64,000 bases of DNA from an uncultured Vampirovibrio sp. (GTDB taxonomy: Bacteria; Cyanobacteriota; Vampirovibrionia; Gastranaerophilales; Gastranaerophilaceae), in NCBI GenBank assembly GCA_910583875.1, contig CAJTXT010000002.1, positions 248,001 through 312,000 of the forward strand, written 5' to 3'. How positions within the stretch are numbered: position 1 is the stretch's first letter; each line of letters opens with the position of its first letter. Below are positions 36,758 to 44,796 of the stretch, piece by piece. A model generated the notes under the pieces. The model was not told the origin of the DNA. It worked only from the letters and a program-made list of their open reading frames with translations, and did no database searches. The position numbers and the translations under genes are program-made.

Positions 36758-36773
36758 ATTCTTATTATAAAAC

Positions 36774-38498
36774 CTAGTCTTTATACAATGGAGCAAGTTT
36801 TGCTTCTTGTTGAGGAATTACACCTTCTTCAATCGGAAGATATACTCTGTAATCAAGAACAGGGAAGCAATTATCAATAGCTTCAATTTTTGCTAATTCA
36901 GCTTCATTTATATTTCCAGATTCAATCATATCAGCAATTTTTTCAAATCTTTCAACGTGTTCTTGGAATCTTTCTGTTGCATAGTCTTTAGCTTGCCATG
37001 TTGTAATTAAGAAAGGCCAATCTGAACTTTGAAGAAGTAAATTTTCTCTTGCTAATTGAGTTAAAGCTCTAACTAATAATTTATCTTCAGGAACTTTTTC
37101 ATATTTAGCAACAATATCATTAATTCTTCTTTCACAGCCGTTGATAATAGGCCACATCCATTCTGTTAAGTGGTTTAACCATACATAGAAGTGTCCGCCT
37201 TGTCCCCAAGAGCTTTCTGGAATTTGAATTGTATCTACCGGCGGATGTTTTTCTAAATATTCACCAGCTGTATATCTTTCAATTTCTGGTAAGAAATTAT
37301 TTAATTTTCTGATAACTTGCTTAATAAATTCAACACCTTCAAACCACCAGTGTCCGTATAATTCAGTATCAAATGAAACCATAATTAAGCCTTCTTTGTT
37401 ATTAGCTTTTTTATAGTCATTCAATAAGTGATATAAAAGAGTTGTATAGTGGTCTGAATTTGAATTAACTTGATTCATTGCTAATACAGGGTCGTATAGC
37501 ATTTTATCACCTAAATCAGTTTTAGAAGAAGTAATTCTCCAGTAATTCATACCAGATTTATCATCTTTTTTGTGGAATTCACGGTATACGCCATCGCCAG
37601 GATAACCATCAGCAGCAGACCAAACTTGGAAGCCTGCTCTATCATTTCTACCCATAACAGCAACTTGCGCATCAGGCAACCAGTAAGCAGAGTATGTGTC
37701 ATAGCCTGTTGCTTCTCTTTCAGGAAGAGGAATATATTCGATATTGCCATAAATACCAACTACTCTTCTGTTGCCTACTGAGTTTCCACCTTCAATAACA
37801 TGTGATTCAGTAAAGAAATATTCAATGTCATTATTTTGAAGAGTTACTTCAATAGCAGGACGCCATTTCTTTTGACCATCTTTACCAACAAACTCATAAC
37901 CCTGTCTGTAAGCACATTCAGGAAGCCAGCAGCCTTTTGCTTTTTTACCAAATAATCTTTTAGTAGTATCTGAACCAACTTTAAATTGCGCATTTAAGTT
38001 TGAATCTGTAGCTAATAATGGAGAGAATCCGTGAGTAGCACCAGATGTAGTAATTTCAATACAGCCTAAATCTTGATATTTTTTGAAGGCTGCAATTAAA
38101 TCTTTATTATATTTATTTACAAAGCAGTCTTTAATATGGTTAAACCAATCAAAATAATATTTAGCAAGATATTTCAAGTGTTGAGAATGTTCAACTTTAG
38201 GGTCAGGATATCTTTCTAAGTCTTTAGAAACTGCTTCAATTCTTGAATCTAAGTATTCAATAAACCCATTTTTAAGATGTTCATCATTTAATTGTTCAGC
38301 TAAAATTGGAGTAATACCAACAGTTAACTTCGCTTTAATACCTTCTTCTTCATACAATTCAGAAATTGCATTAAGAAGAGGAACATATGTTTCTGACATA
38401 CATTCATATAAATTTTCTTCGCCAAACGGCCACATACCTGCCATACGATAATAAGGAAGGTGAGAATGTAACATAAATACAAATGATCCTACTGTCAT
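36774..38498 (-). CDS. GH57 1,4-alpha-glucan branching enzyme
   Basis: Introduces alpha-1,6 branches into glycogen. The GH57 barrel starts VGSFVFMLHSHLPYYRMAG with the conserved HxHxP-type motif. The nucleophile glutamate lies in GCWLPECAYR near residue 195 and the acid/base aspartate in MVSFDTELYGHWWFEG near 375. A C-terminal helical region (about 440-560) matches the DUF1957 part of these enzymes. Length 574 is usual. GGAGG precedes the ATG. With the GT5 synthase and a phosphorylase homologue elsewhere in the window it completes a glycogen pathway, though the genes are not clustered. Confidence 0.9.
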   Translation of the reverse strand: MTVGSFVFMLHSHLPYYRMAGMWPFGEENLYECMSETYVPLLNAISELYEEEGIKAKLTVGITPILAEQLNDEHLKNGFIEYLDSRIEAVSKDLERYPDPKVEHSQHLKYLAKYYFDWFNHIKDCFVNKYNKDLIAAFKKYQDLGCIEITTSGATHGFSPLLATDSNLNAQFKVGSDTTKRLFGKKAKGCWLPECAYRQGYEFVGKDGQKKWRPAIEVTLQNNDIEYFFTESHVIEGGNSVGNRRVVGIYGNIEYIPLPEREATGYDTYSAYWLPDAQVAVMGRNDRAGFQVWSAADGYPGDGVYREFHKKDDKSGMNYWRITSSKTDLGDKMLYDPVLAMNQVNSNSDHYTTLLYHLLNDYKKANNKEGLIMVSFDTELYGHWWFEGVEFIKQVIRKLNNFLPEIERYTAGEYLEKHPPVDTIQIPESSWGQGGHFYVWLNHLTEWMWPIINGCERRINDIVAKYEKVPEDKLLVRALTQLARENLLLQSSDWPFLITTWQAKDYATERFQEHVERFEKIADMIESGNINEAELAKIEAIDNCFPVLDYRVYLPIEEGVIPQQEAKLAPLYKD

Positions 38499-38665
38499 TA
38501 TAATCCTCCAATTTTTAGTCTACATAGTTATTTATAACATAAATTTAGAAATAATATAACTCTACAGAACTAATTCTGTAGTATTGTTTACAAAAGTTCT
38601 AATTTGAAACAAAATAGGCAATTCTTATTATTTAGCTTTCTTCATTAAAACAAAAGGTTTAAGTA

Positions 38666-39652
38666 ATGATAATTAATAAAATAAATGCTATAGGTTTTCC
38701 CAAAATACAATTTAACAATTGTAATAAAAGATTTAATAATACATTAACTAGTGATGTATTTGTAAGAACTACATCATTTAAGAGTAATAAACAAGAACCT
38801 AAAGATGAAAAATCATTTGAAGCATTTCAATCATGGGCAAAGAAATCTGAATTTTTAAATAATATTGAAGAAATAGTCGAACACACCGGTAGAGTTATTG
38901 GTGCAGGTTTTGAAGGCGAAGTAATTGAAATTCCAAACAATGATAATTGGGTAATTAAACAATTTAAAAGAACAAATCTTGTTCCATTGGCATTAGAAAA
39001 GCCAACAATTAATAAAATTGATGATATAGCACCAGAATTAAATATAGGTCAATCTATAGCTTATGTTAGAGTTCCTGTTGGAAAAAATTATTCAAAAATG
39101 TACTATATATTAAAGAAACAAACAGGTAAATCTTTAGGGATAAACAAAGCAAGCGGTAATGAAGTGTGTAAATGTAATAACGATACGCATATAGATTCGT
39201 TACGAAAACTCTCAAATGCTCCGCAAAGTGCATACGATAAATTTATAAAAGATATTGACTATATTACAGCACAAGGTTATATGCTAGATTACATAAATCC
39301 TAATAATCTTATGTATGACGATGAAAAACAAGAAATACATTTTGTAGATGTAGAAGATAAACTATCTGAAAATAAAAATCAATATGGTGAAATGCTATTT
39401 TGCTTATTAGATAGTGAATTTTCAGATAGATATTTAATGTCTGCGGAAGAAGGTTCAGAAAAAGAAGAAGTAAAACAATTAACAGAAGATATAGTAAACA
39501 AGTTTTTTGAAGCAATGTTCAAAAATGGTTCTAAATTTGATGACAGCAATATCTTTAAACTTTTACTTGAAAGTGAAGTACTTGATAGAAATATTGCAGG
39601 AAAGACATGTGAAGAAAAAATTGAGTCGCTAAAGGCTATGGGATTATACTAA
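38666..39652 (+). CDS. Degenerate protein-kinase-like protein
   Basis: A 328-residue protein. The first 60 residues are polar and include IGFPKIQF, similar to short N-terminal motifs of other proteins in this genome. A glycine-rich loop GAGFEGEVIEI lies near 79-89 and an ATP-binding lysine in WVIKQFK near 98. The catalytic-loop region is LDYINPNNLMYD (about 207-218), where the usual HRD aspartate is replaced or shifted, and FVDVED stands at the place of DFG. It could be an active atypical kinase, an effector like NleH/OspG, or a pseudokinase. No signal peptide. It sits alone before tmRNA. Confidence 0.55.
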   Translation: MIINKINAIGFPKIQFNNCNKRFNNTLTSDVFVRTTSFKSNKQEPKDEKSFEAFQSWAKKSEFLNNIEEIVEHTGRVIGAGFEGEVIEIPNNDNWVIKQFKRTNLVPLALEKPTINKIDDIAPELNIGQSIAYVRVPVGKNYSKMYYILKKQTGKSLGINKASGNEVCKCNNDTHIDSLRKLSNAPQSAYDKFIKDIDYITAQGYMLDYINPNNLMYDDEKQEIHFVDVEDKLSENKNQYGEMLFCLLDSEFSDRYLMSAEEGSEKEEVKQLTEDIVNKFFEAMFKNGSKFDDSNIFKLLLESEVLDRNIAGKTCEEKIESLKAMGLY

Positions 39653-39747
39653 TTGCGAAACTTGGTTTATAATTTAACAAATTTAGAATTTATTGAAAAA
39701 AATATCAAATAATGTAATAATAAAAAAGCACATTGAAAATTAAATAT

Positions 39748-40137
39748 GGGGACGTTTTGGATTTGACGGGTGGATCGGTGTAATCAGGCCGCGGGTCTCA
39801 GCGCTGTTCTGAGTTATCAACGAGCAAACTAAAATAAACGCTACAAACAACGTAGTAAAAGCTGATTTTTCAAGAGCAGCTGCTCTTGCTGCGTAAGCGC
39901 AGTTCAGCCATTATGCTAGGCCAGCTTGCCGCTTAGTATAGTGCAAACATGCAAGCTGCAATTCTGCAATGGAAGTAGCAGAACTAAGTTTAACTTCCAA
40001 GCTGCGTATCAGTCTAAACTGCTTTGATAAATCAAAGGAACGGTTCGTGCCGTAATTTATCGAGATTAACAGACCTACACTCGTAGACGCAGGTTTATAT
40101 CCCATTCCGGACGAGAGTTCGAATCTCTCCGTCTCCA
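39748..40137 (+). ncRNA. ssrA: Transfer-messenger RNA (tmRNA)
   Basis: The 5' end GGGGACGTTTTGGATTTGAC and 3' end with TTCGAATC and CGTCTCCA pair as a tRNA-like acceptor, and the CCA is encoded. The tag reading frame starts at GCT 39840 and ends at TAA 39894-39896, giving ATNNVVKADFSRAAALAA, with the usual ALAA proteolysis signal. Upstream of it lies the run AAAATAAAC. One-piece form, about 390 bases. It rescues stalled ribosomes together with SmpB, which is not in the window. Confidence 0.96.
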
Positions 40138-40305
40138 TTTTAGTTTTATTATATTTTTTGAATGTTTTGATTATGACAGATTGTGCTGTAATAAACTGAG
40201 TAAACTGCTTGGGCAGATGTTATTATATCAATTACAATTAAATATTTTGTGAAGTCCAATCAATAAGCTTTTGATATCAAATTTTGAATTGAAAAAAAAT
40301 AAACA

Positions 40306-40334
40306 TTGACGATAGTTCGTTATCGAACTATAAT
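40306..40334 (+). promoter_or_regulatory. Promoter with embedded operator, MarR operon
   Basis: TTGACG (40306-40311) and TATAAT (40329-40334) are 17 bp apart. The spacer is filled by the left part of a perfect palindrome ATAGTTCG-TTAT-CGAACTAT (40312-40331), a MarR-type operator reaching into the -10 box. Transcription would start at or next to the ATG at 40341, and no ribosome site exists, so the mRNA should be leaderless. Confidence 0.8.
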
Positions 40335-40340
40335 AAAACT

Positions 40341-40784
40341 ATGAATATTGCAAACTTAAAAAAAGCCTATTTGACTATTGCAAAAATACACGAATACGCA
40401 GACCGTTTTATTATTGAAGAACTTAAAAAGAATAATATTGAAGGTCTTGTTCCAAGTCATGGTGAAATTTTACTTTGGCTTTATCAGAATAAAAAAATGA
40501 CAATGAAAGATATTGCAAATAAAATTCATCGTTCTAAATCAACCGTTACCGTATTAGTAAATAAGCTTGAGAAATCGGGATTTGTAAAAAGAGAAATTTT
40601 AGATACTGATAATCGATATTCCTATATTTCACTAACTTCAAAAGGACAAAATTTTAAGCCGATTTTTGACAAAATAACTGATGATACAAATGCAAAATTA
40701 TATAAAAATATTTCGGATAGCGATTATAAAGTATTGGATAAAATTCTAGATAAGATGCTGGAAAATATAAAAGGAGATAACTAA
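40341..40784 (+). CDS. MarR-family transcriptional repressor
   Basis: A 147-residue winged-helix protein. MKDIANKIHRSKSTVTVLVN is the recognition helix-turn-helix and KREILDTDNRYSYISLT the wing. Flanking helices form the dimer part. It should bind the palindrome in its own promoter and be released by a small ligand, probably the compound handled by the nitroreductase that follows without gap. No Shine-Dalgarno sequence precedes the ATG. Ligand unknown. Confidence 0.9.
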   Translation: MNIANLKKAYLTIAKIHEYADRFIIEELKKNNIEGLVPSHGEILLWLYQNKKMTMKDIANKIHRSKSTVTVLVNKLEKSGFVKREILDTDNRYSYISLTSKGQNFKPIFDKITDDTNAKLYKNISDSDYKVLDKILDKMLENIKGDN

Positions 40785-41405
40785 ATGGATTTATATGAGG
40801 CTATATATAATAGACGAGTTACAAGAGATTTTAAAGACCAAGTTGTGCCGGATGAAGTTTTAAAAAGGATTATTAACGCAGGACTTCAAGCCCCTACTCA
40901 TGACCATTTGAGAAATTGGGAATTTATTATTTTAAAAACAAAAGAAGAAAAAGAAAATATCTTGCAAAATGTAAGAATCGGAATTGCTCCGACTCTTGAA
41001 GTTTTAGAAAAGACTCTTATAAATGGAACTCCTCAGCAAAAAATGTATGCAGTTGCTATGCCAAGACAATATTCAATGTTGATGAACGCTTCACATGTTA
41101 TTTTGCCGTTTTTTAAATCAAATTCAGGAGTCTTAAAACCAAGTTGTGTAAGTTCTCTAAATCCTATTTCATCAATTTGGTGTGTGATAGAAAATATGTT
41201 CTTAGCAGCAACCGCAGAAGGTCTTGCTTGTTCTATGAGAATTCCTGTCGGTAAAGAAGGTGAAGCCGTTGCAAAATCTGTCAATGCTCCCGACAATTAT
41301 CTTTTGCCTTGTTATATCGGTTTGGGTTATCCGGCAGATGATAAACCTGAAATTGAACAAGTTATGTATAAAGCAGAAGATAAAATGCACTTTGGAAAGT
41401 GGTAA
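40785..41405 (+). CDS. Nitroreductase-family flavoprotein
   Basis: FMN-dependent NAD(P)H oxidoreductase of 206 residues. The N-terminus AIYNRRVTRDFKDQVVPDEV is the classical FMN-phosphate site, QAPTHDHLRNWEFIIL follows, and AATAEGLACSMRIPVGKEGE near 145 and LPCYIGLGYPADD near the end complete the fold. AAAGGAGATAA before the ATG gives strong translation coupled to the marR stop. It is the enzymatic member of a MarR-controlled operon, so reduction of nitro- or quinone-type compounds is likely; the exact substrate is unknown. Confidence 0.9.
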   Translation: MDLYEAIYNRRVTRDFKDQVVPDEVLKRIINAGLQAPTHDHLRNWEFIILKTKEEKENILQNVRIGIAPTLEVLEKTLINGTPQQKMYAVAMPRQYSMLMNASHVILPFFKSNSGVLKPSCVSSLNPISSIWCVIENMFLAATAEGLACSMRIPVGKEGEAVAKSVNAPDNYLLPCYIGLGYPADDKPEIEQVMYKAEDKMHFGKW

Positions 41406-41407
41406 AA

Positions 41408-42355
41408 ATGATAATAAATACAGGTGGAAGAACTGATACTGTTCAATATTACAGCGAATGGTTGTTAAATAGATTTAAAGAGGGTTTTGTTTATTCAAGA
41501 AACCCTCTGTTTCCCTCTAAAATTACTCGTTATGAATTGACGCCAGATAAAGTGGATTGTGTTGTTTTCTGCTCTAAAAATTACGAGCCTATTTTAGAAA
41601 GATTACACGAGATAACTGACAAATTCAATACATATTTTCATTATACGATAACAGCATACGATAAAGACATTGAACCGAGAGTTCCCTCAATAGATAAAAG
41701 TATTGAAACTCTTTTAAAATTAGAAAATATTGTCGGGAAAAACCGTATTGCGTGGAGGTATGATCCTGTTTTATTAACAGAAAAATATACTATTGATTAT
41801 CATTTTAAAACTTTTGAAAGTATGGCAAGCCAACTATCAGGACATATTGACCGCTGTATTTTTAGTTTTGTTGAAATGTATAAAAAGTTATCTATCAATA
41901 TGCCTGAATTAAAACCGATAACAGAAGATGAAAAAATCCTGCTTGCAAAAGGCTTAGGTGAAATTGCAAAAAAATATAATATTTATCTTCAAACATGTGC
42001 TACAAATGGTGATTATACAAATTTTGGAATTCACCCTTCAGGGTGTATGACAGCAGATATTTTAGAAAAATCTAACAATATTAAATTAAAAAAATTAAAG
42101 CATAAAGGCAATCGCAAACATTGTAACTGCATAGAAACAAGGGATATTGGAGCTTATGACACCTGTCCAAACGGCTGCAAATATTGTTATGCAAATGCAA
42201 CTCCTAAAAAAGCAATTGAAAATTTTAAACTTCATAATGCTAACTCTGCGATTTTATTCGGCGAAATAAAAGAAACCGATATTATTCAACAGGGAAATCA
42301 AAAAAGTTTTCTTGTTGAAAACGAAGACATTTGCCAAAATTTAAAGTTATTTTAG
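41408..42355 (+). CDS. DUF1848 family protein (cysteine-cluster, SPL/radical-SAM-like)
   Basis: A 315-residue protein matching DUF1848. The N-terminal part has INTGGRTDTVQYYSEWL and FCSKNYEPILERL, the middle IAWRYDPVLLTEKYTIDYHF, and the C-terminal end a cysteine cluster HCNCIETRDIGAYDTC followed by PNGCKYCYAN. The family is thought to relate to spore photoproduct lyase/radical SAM enzymes, but its reaction is unknown. The ATG at 41408 lies 2 bases after the nitroreductase stop; a GTG at 41399 inside that gene is less likely. Third gene of the MarR operon. Confidence 0.85.
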   Translation: MIINTGGRTDTVQYYSEWLLNRFKEGFVYSRNPLFPSKITRYELTPDKVDCVVFCSKNYEPILERLHEITDKFNTYFHYTITAYDKDIEPRVPSIDKSIETLLKLENIVGKNRIAWRYDPVLLTEKYTIDYHFKTFESMASQLSGHIDRCIFSFVEMYKKLSINMPELKPITEDEKILLAKGLGEIAKKYNIYLQTCATNGDYTNFGIHPSGCMTADILEKSNNIKLKKLKHKGNRKHCNCIETRDIGAYDTCPNGCKYCYANATPKKAIENFKLHNANSAILFGEIKETDIIQQGNQKSFLVENEDICQNLKLF

Positions 42356-42466
42356 TCTAATAAGGACAAAAATTGCAGACATAAAAGTGAAAAATTATAT
42401 TTATGCTGCCCAAAATAGTCAAACCATCTGACCCAAGTAATCAAACAATGTATATTTATATATTTA

Positions 42467-43141
42467 TTAAATCTTCCAGTTTATTTCCTTACAAGAATGT
42501 TCTCGCAAGAAATTATTACATTCTATAAAGTGGTTTGCATCAACAAATGCTTTAATTTTGCCGCCATTTAATGATTTATTTTTGCCTAAATTTGATGGAT
42601 GTGAAGAGCGCAATATACAAATTCCTCTTTGTCTATATTCTTCATCATTCTCTACTGGTATAACTTTATTGGAAGGATTTCCCCATAGCATTACAACAAG
42701 CACATCTTTTTCCTTTAAAAGCTTATTTATAACTCTGTTAAGAAAAGGTTTCCAGCGTTTTAAATTAATATTCAAATATTTAGATTGGTCTTTTTCGTTA
42801 TCAGTAACAGTTAAAGTTAGTGCTCTATTTAAAAGAAGTACACCTTGCTCTGCCCATGATGATAAATCACCATTGTTTGAATTTATTCCTATTTGATCAA
42901 AGATTGTTTTTAAGCTTCCAGGAACACCCGATGGACTTGAAAATGCCAAGCCGCAAGCATCTTTTGCGTTTGGATACGGGTCTTGACCTATGATTAATAC
43001 TTTAACTTTATCAAAGGGTAAGGCTAATGCTCTAAAAACAAGTTCTTCTTTCGGCAAAATTTCTCTTTTTTCGTCTAGAACTTCTTGCATTATTTTATTG
43101 CCTAAATCAATAATATCACTTCCCCATGATTTATCTATCAT
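42467..43141 (-). CDS. ung: Uracil-DNA glycosylase, family 1
   Basis: Excises uracil from DNA. The catalytic water-activating motif GQDPYP lies near 60, LAFSSPSGVPGSLK forms the uracil pocket, VLVVMLWGNPSNK the proline loop, and LRSSHPSNLG the leucine loop with catalytic histidine. Length 224 is normal. The ATG at 43141 is chosen because GAGGT lies 7 bases before it; a GTG further out overlaps that site. It begins 1 nt after the Nudix gene stop, so the two form a pair for DNA/nucleotide sanitation. Confidence 0.95.
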   Translation of the reverse strand: MIDKSWGSDIIDLGNKIMQEVLDEKREILPKEELVFRALALPFDKVKVLIIGQDPYPNAKDACGLAFSSPSGVPGSLKTIFDQIGINSNNGDLSSWAEQGVLLLNRALTLTVTDNEKDQSKYLNINLKRWKPFLNRVINKLLKEKDVLVVMLWGNPSNKVIPVENDEEYRQRGICILRSSHPSNLGKNKSLNGGKIKAFVDANHFIECNNFLREHSCKEINWKI

Positions 43142-43142
43142 T

Positions 43143-43655
43143 TTATACCTCACTATAATTTTTTATTTTATTTAAAGACAAAAGAAAAAATTCTTCTGCT
43201 AATCCATTTTTTAATATGCAGTCTTTTGCTTCATCTATACTATACCATTTTGCAAAATCAACTTCTGGATTACATTCAAATTTCTCATTCTTAACTGTTA
43301 CAATAAAATTACATATTAAACTGTTTGATTTTTCAAAATATCTACTTGCATTAAATTTATATGTTGAAACATCTAAATCAACTTCTTCTTTAATTTCACG
43401 AATCAACGCAGTTTCTAAGTTTTCTGTTTTATTTACATATCCTGCAACTAGTATATTCCAATCACGACCATATTGTTTAATTAACAATGTTTTAGAATGA
43501 TCTTTATTATAGATTACGCAACTTACTGCACAATTAAAGAAAGGAAATCTAAACTCATTACAATTAGGGCAATATGGAATAAAACCATCACTCACACCGC
43601 AATTAAAACATTCTTTTATTATTAATTTTGTTCCGCACTCATGACAATAATTCAT
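43143..43655 (-). CDS. Nudix hydrolase with N-terminal zinc ribbon (NudC-like)
   Basis: A 170-residue protein. The first 35 residues hold two CxxC pairs (CHECG, CFNCG) and CPNC, a zinc ribbon as in NADH/RNA-cap hydrolase NudC. The Nudix box reads G-x5-E-x7-REIKEEVDL near 82-104. Length is shorter than NudC (about 260) because the N-terminal NudC domain is missing. The ATG at 43655 follows AGGTGG by 10 bases. Substrate could be NAD-type dinucleotides or an oxidised nucleotide; not decidable. It precedes ung in one unit. Confidence 0.85.
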   Translation of the reverse strand: MNYCHECGTKLIIKECFNCGVSDGFIPYCPNCNEFRFPFFNCAVSCVIYNKDHSKTLLIKQYGRDWNILVAGYVNKTENLETALIREIKEEVDLDVSTYKFNASRYFEKSNSLICNFIVTVKNEKFECNPEVDFAKWYSIDEAKDCILKNGLAEEFFLLSLNKIKNYSEV

Positions 43656-43730
43656 ATAAAACAAACCACCTACTTAAAATATTAGCATAATAAAATAACA
43701 TTGTGCTATTATCATAAAAAAGGAACGATA

Positions 43731-44417
43731 ATGAAAACAATTGGTATAATTGGCGGGATGAGTTATGAATCTACCGTTGAATATTATAAAATAATTAATT
43801 CAGAAATAAATAAAGCATTAGGAGGGCTGCATAGCGCCAAAATGCTAATTGAAAGTTATGATTTTGCTTTAATTGAAGAGAAACAAAGTGAAGAAGATTG
43901 GGAAACTCTTACACAAATTTTAATTGAGTCTGCTAAAAAATTAGAAAAAGCAGGCGCCGATTATATTGCAATTGCTACAAATACAATGCATCTAATGGCA
44001 GATGAAGTACAGGCTAATATATCAGTTCCTGTTATTCATATAGCTGAGGCAGCCGCAAATTACATAAATGAAAAAAATTATAATACAGTTGCACTTTTGG
44101 GAACAAAATATACAATGACAAAACCCTTTTATAAAGATAAGCTTAAAAATGACTTTGGCATAAATGTTATTATTCCTGATTTTGAAGGGCAAGAAACTAT
44201 TAATAACATTATTTATAATGAATTATGCTGCGGAATTATAAAAAAAGAGTCTCAAAATAAAATATTAAATATTATAGACAATTTAAAAGAAAACGGCGCA
44301 CAAGCAGTTATACTTGGTTGTACAGAACTTCCACTTATAATAAAAAATGCAAGTATTGAGCCAATAGATACTACGAAAGTTCATTGCATTGAAATAGTAA
44401 AAAAATTACTTAATTAA
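43731..44417 (+). CDS. Aspartate/glutamate racemase family protein (YgeA-like)
   Basis: Cofactor-independent amino-acid racemase of 228 residues. IGIIGGMSYESTVEYYKIIN starts the first domain. Catalytic positions are threonine in AIATNTMHLM and cysteine in LGCTELPLII; the first position is threonine, not cysteine, as in E. coli YgeA, which racemises a broad set including homoserine. AAAGGA precedes the ATG. D-amino acids for peptidoglycan or for signalling are plausible products. The stop overlaps the convergent small gene by 4 nt. Confidence 0.88.
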   Translation: MKTIGIIGGMSYESTVEYYKIINSEINKALGGLHSAKMLIESYDFALIEEKQSEEDWETLTQILIESAKKLEKAGADYIAIATNTMHLMADEVQANISVPVIHIAEAAANYINEKNYNTVALLGTKYTMTKPFYKDKLKNDFGINVIIPDFEGQETINNIIYNELCCGIIKKESQNKILNIIDNLKENGAQAVILGCTELPLIIKNASIEPIDTTKVHCIEIVKKLLN

Positions 44418-44740
44418 TTTTTTACTGATGTTAGATCAACATATTTTTCAACATGCTGCGCTATTTCACGTAAAAATCTCCAGCCTTTTTGCTTGCTTCT
44501 AATATTTTCTATATCTTTTTTTCCAGAAATAATTAAGGCAATGCTTTTAGAATTTTGATTTGTATCTAAACCCAAAAATCTCTTTATTTTAGATGGTTCT
44601 GATTTTTTTGATTGAAGATATAGAAAATCACCAGTTGAATTATCGAAAAAGCTTTTTAACTTTGATATTTGTGCGTCAGTTCCACCAATAGCATAGACTT
44701 TTCCAAAACTTACATTATTAAGAGAACGAGAAATATTCAT
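44414..44740 (-). CDS. Small protein with N-terminal NVSFG motif, function unknown
   Basis: A 108-residue protein I cannot assign. It starts MNISRSLNNVSFGKVYAIGG; the ATG at 44740 has AAAGG 6-10 bases upstream, so the longer frame from 44770 is not used. The rest alternates strands and helices with a basic middle (KKSEPSKIKRFLGLDTNQ). A short N-terminal segment ending in VSFG recurs in proteins of Gastranaerophilales-like genomes, and a similar IQF segment is in the kinase-like protein at 38666. No signal peptide or membrane helix is visible. Confidence 0.65.
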   Translation of the reverse strand: MNISRSLNNVSFGKVYAIGGTDAQISKLKSFFDNSTGDFLYLQSKKSEPSKIKRFLGLDTNQNSKSIALIISGKKDIENIRSKQKGWRFLREIAQHVEKYVDLTSVKN

Positions 44741-44796
44741 ATTTTTACCTTTATTAAGGATAAAACTCATAATAATTTTTTTTGCTATTTTAAAAA

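Noticed and set aside
39911..40138. Antisense frame of 75 codons across the tmRNA gene
   Set aside because: It is the complement of tmRNA structure and its sequence reads like a common false annotation over RNA genes.
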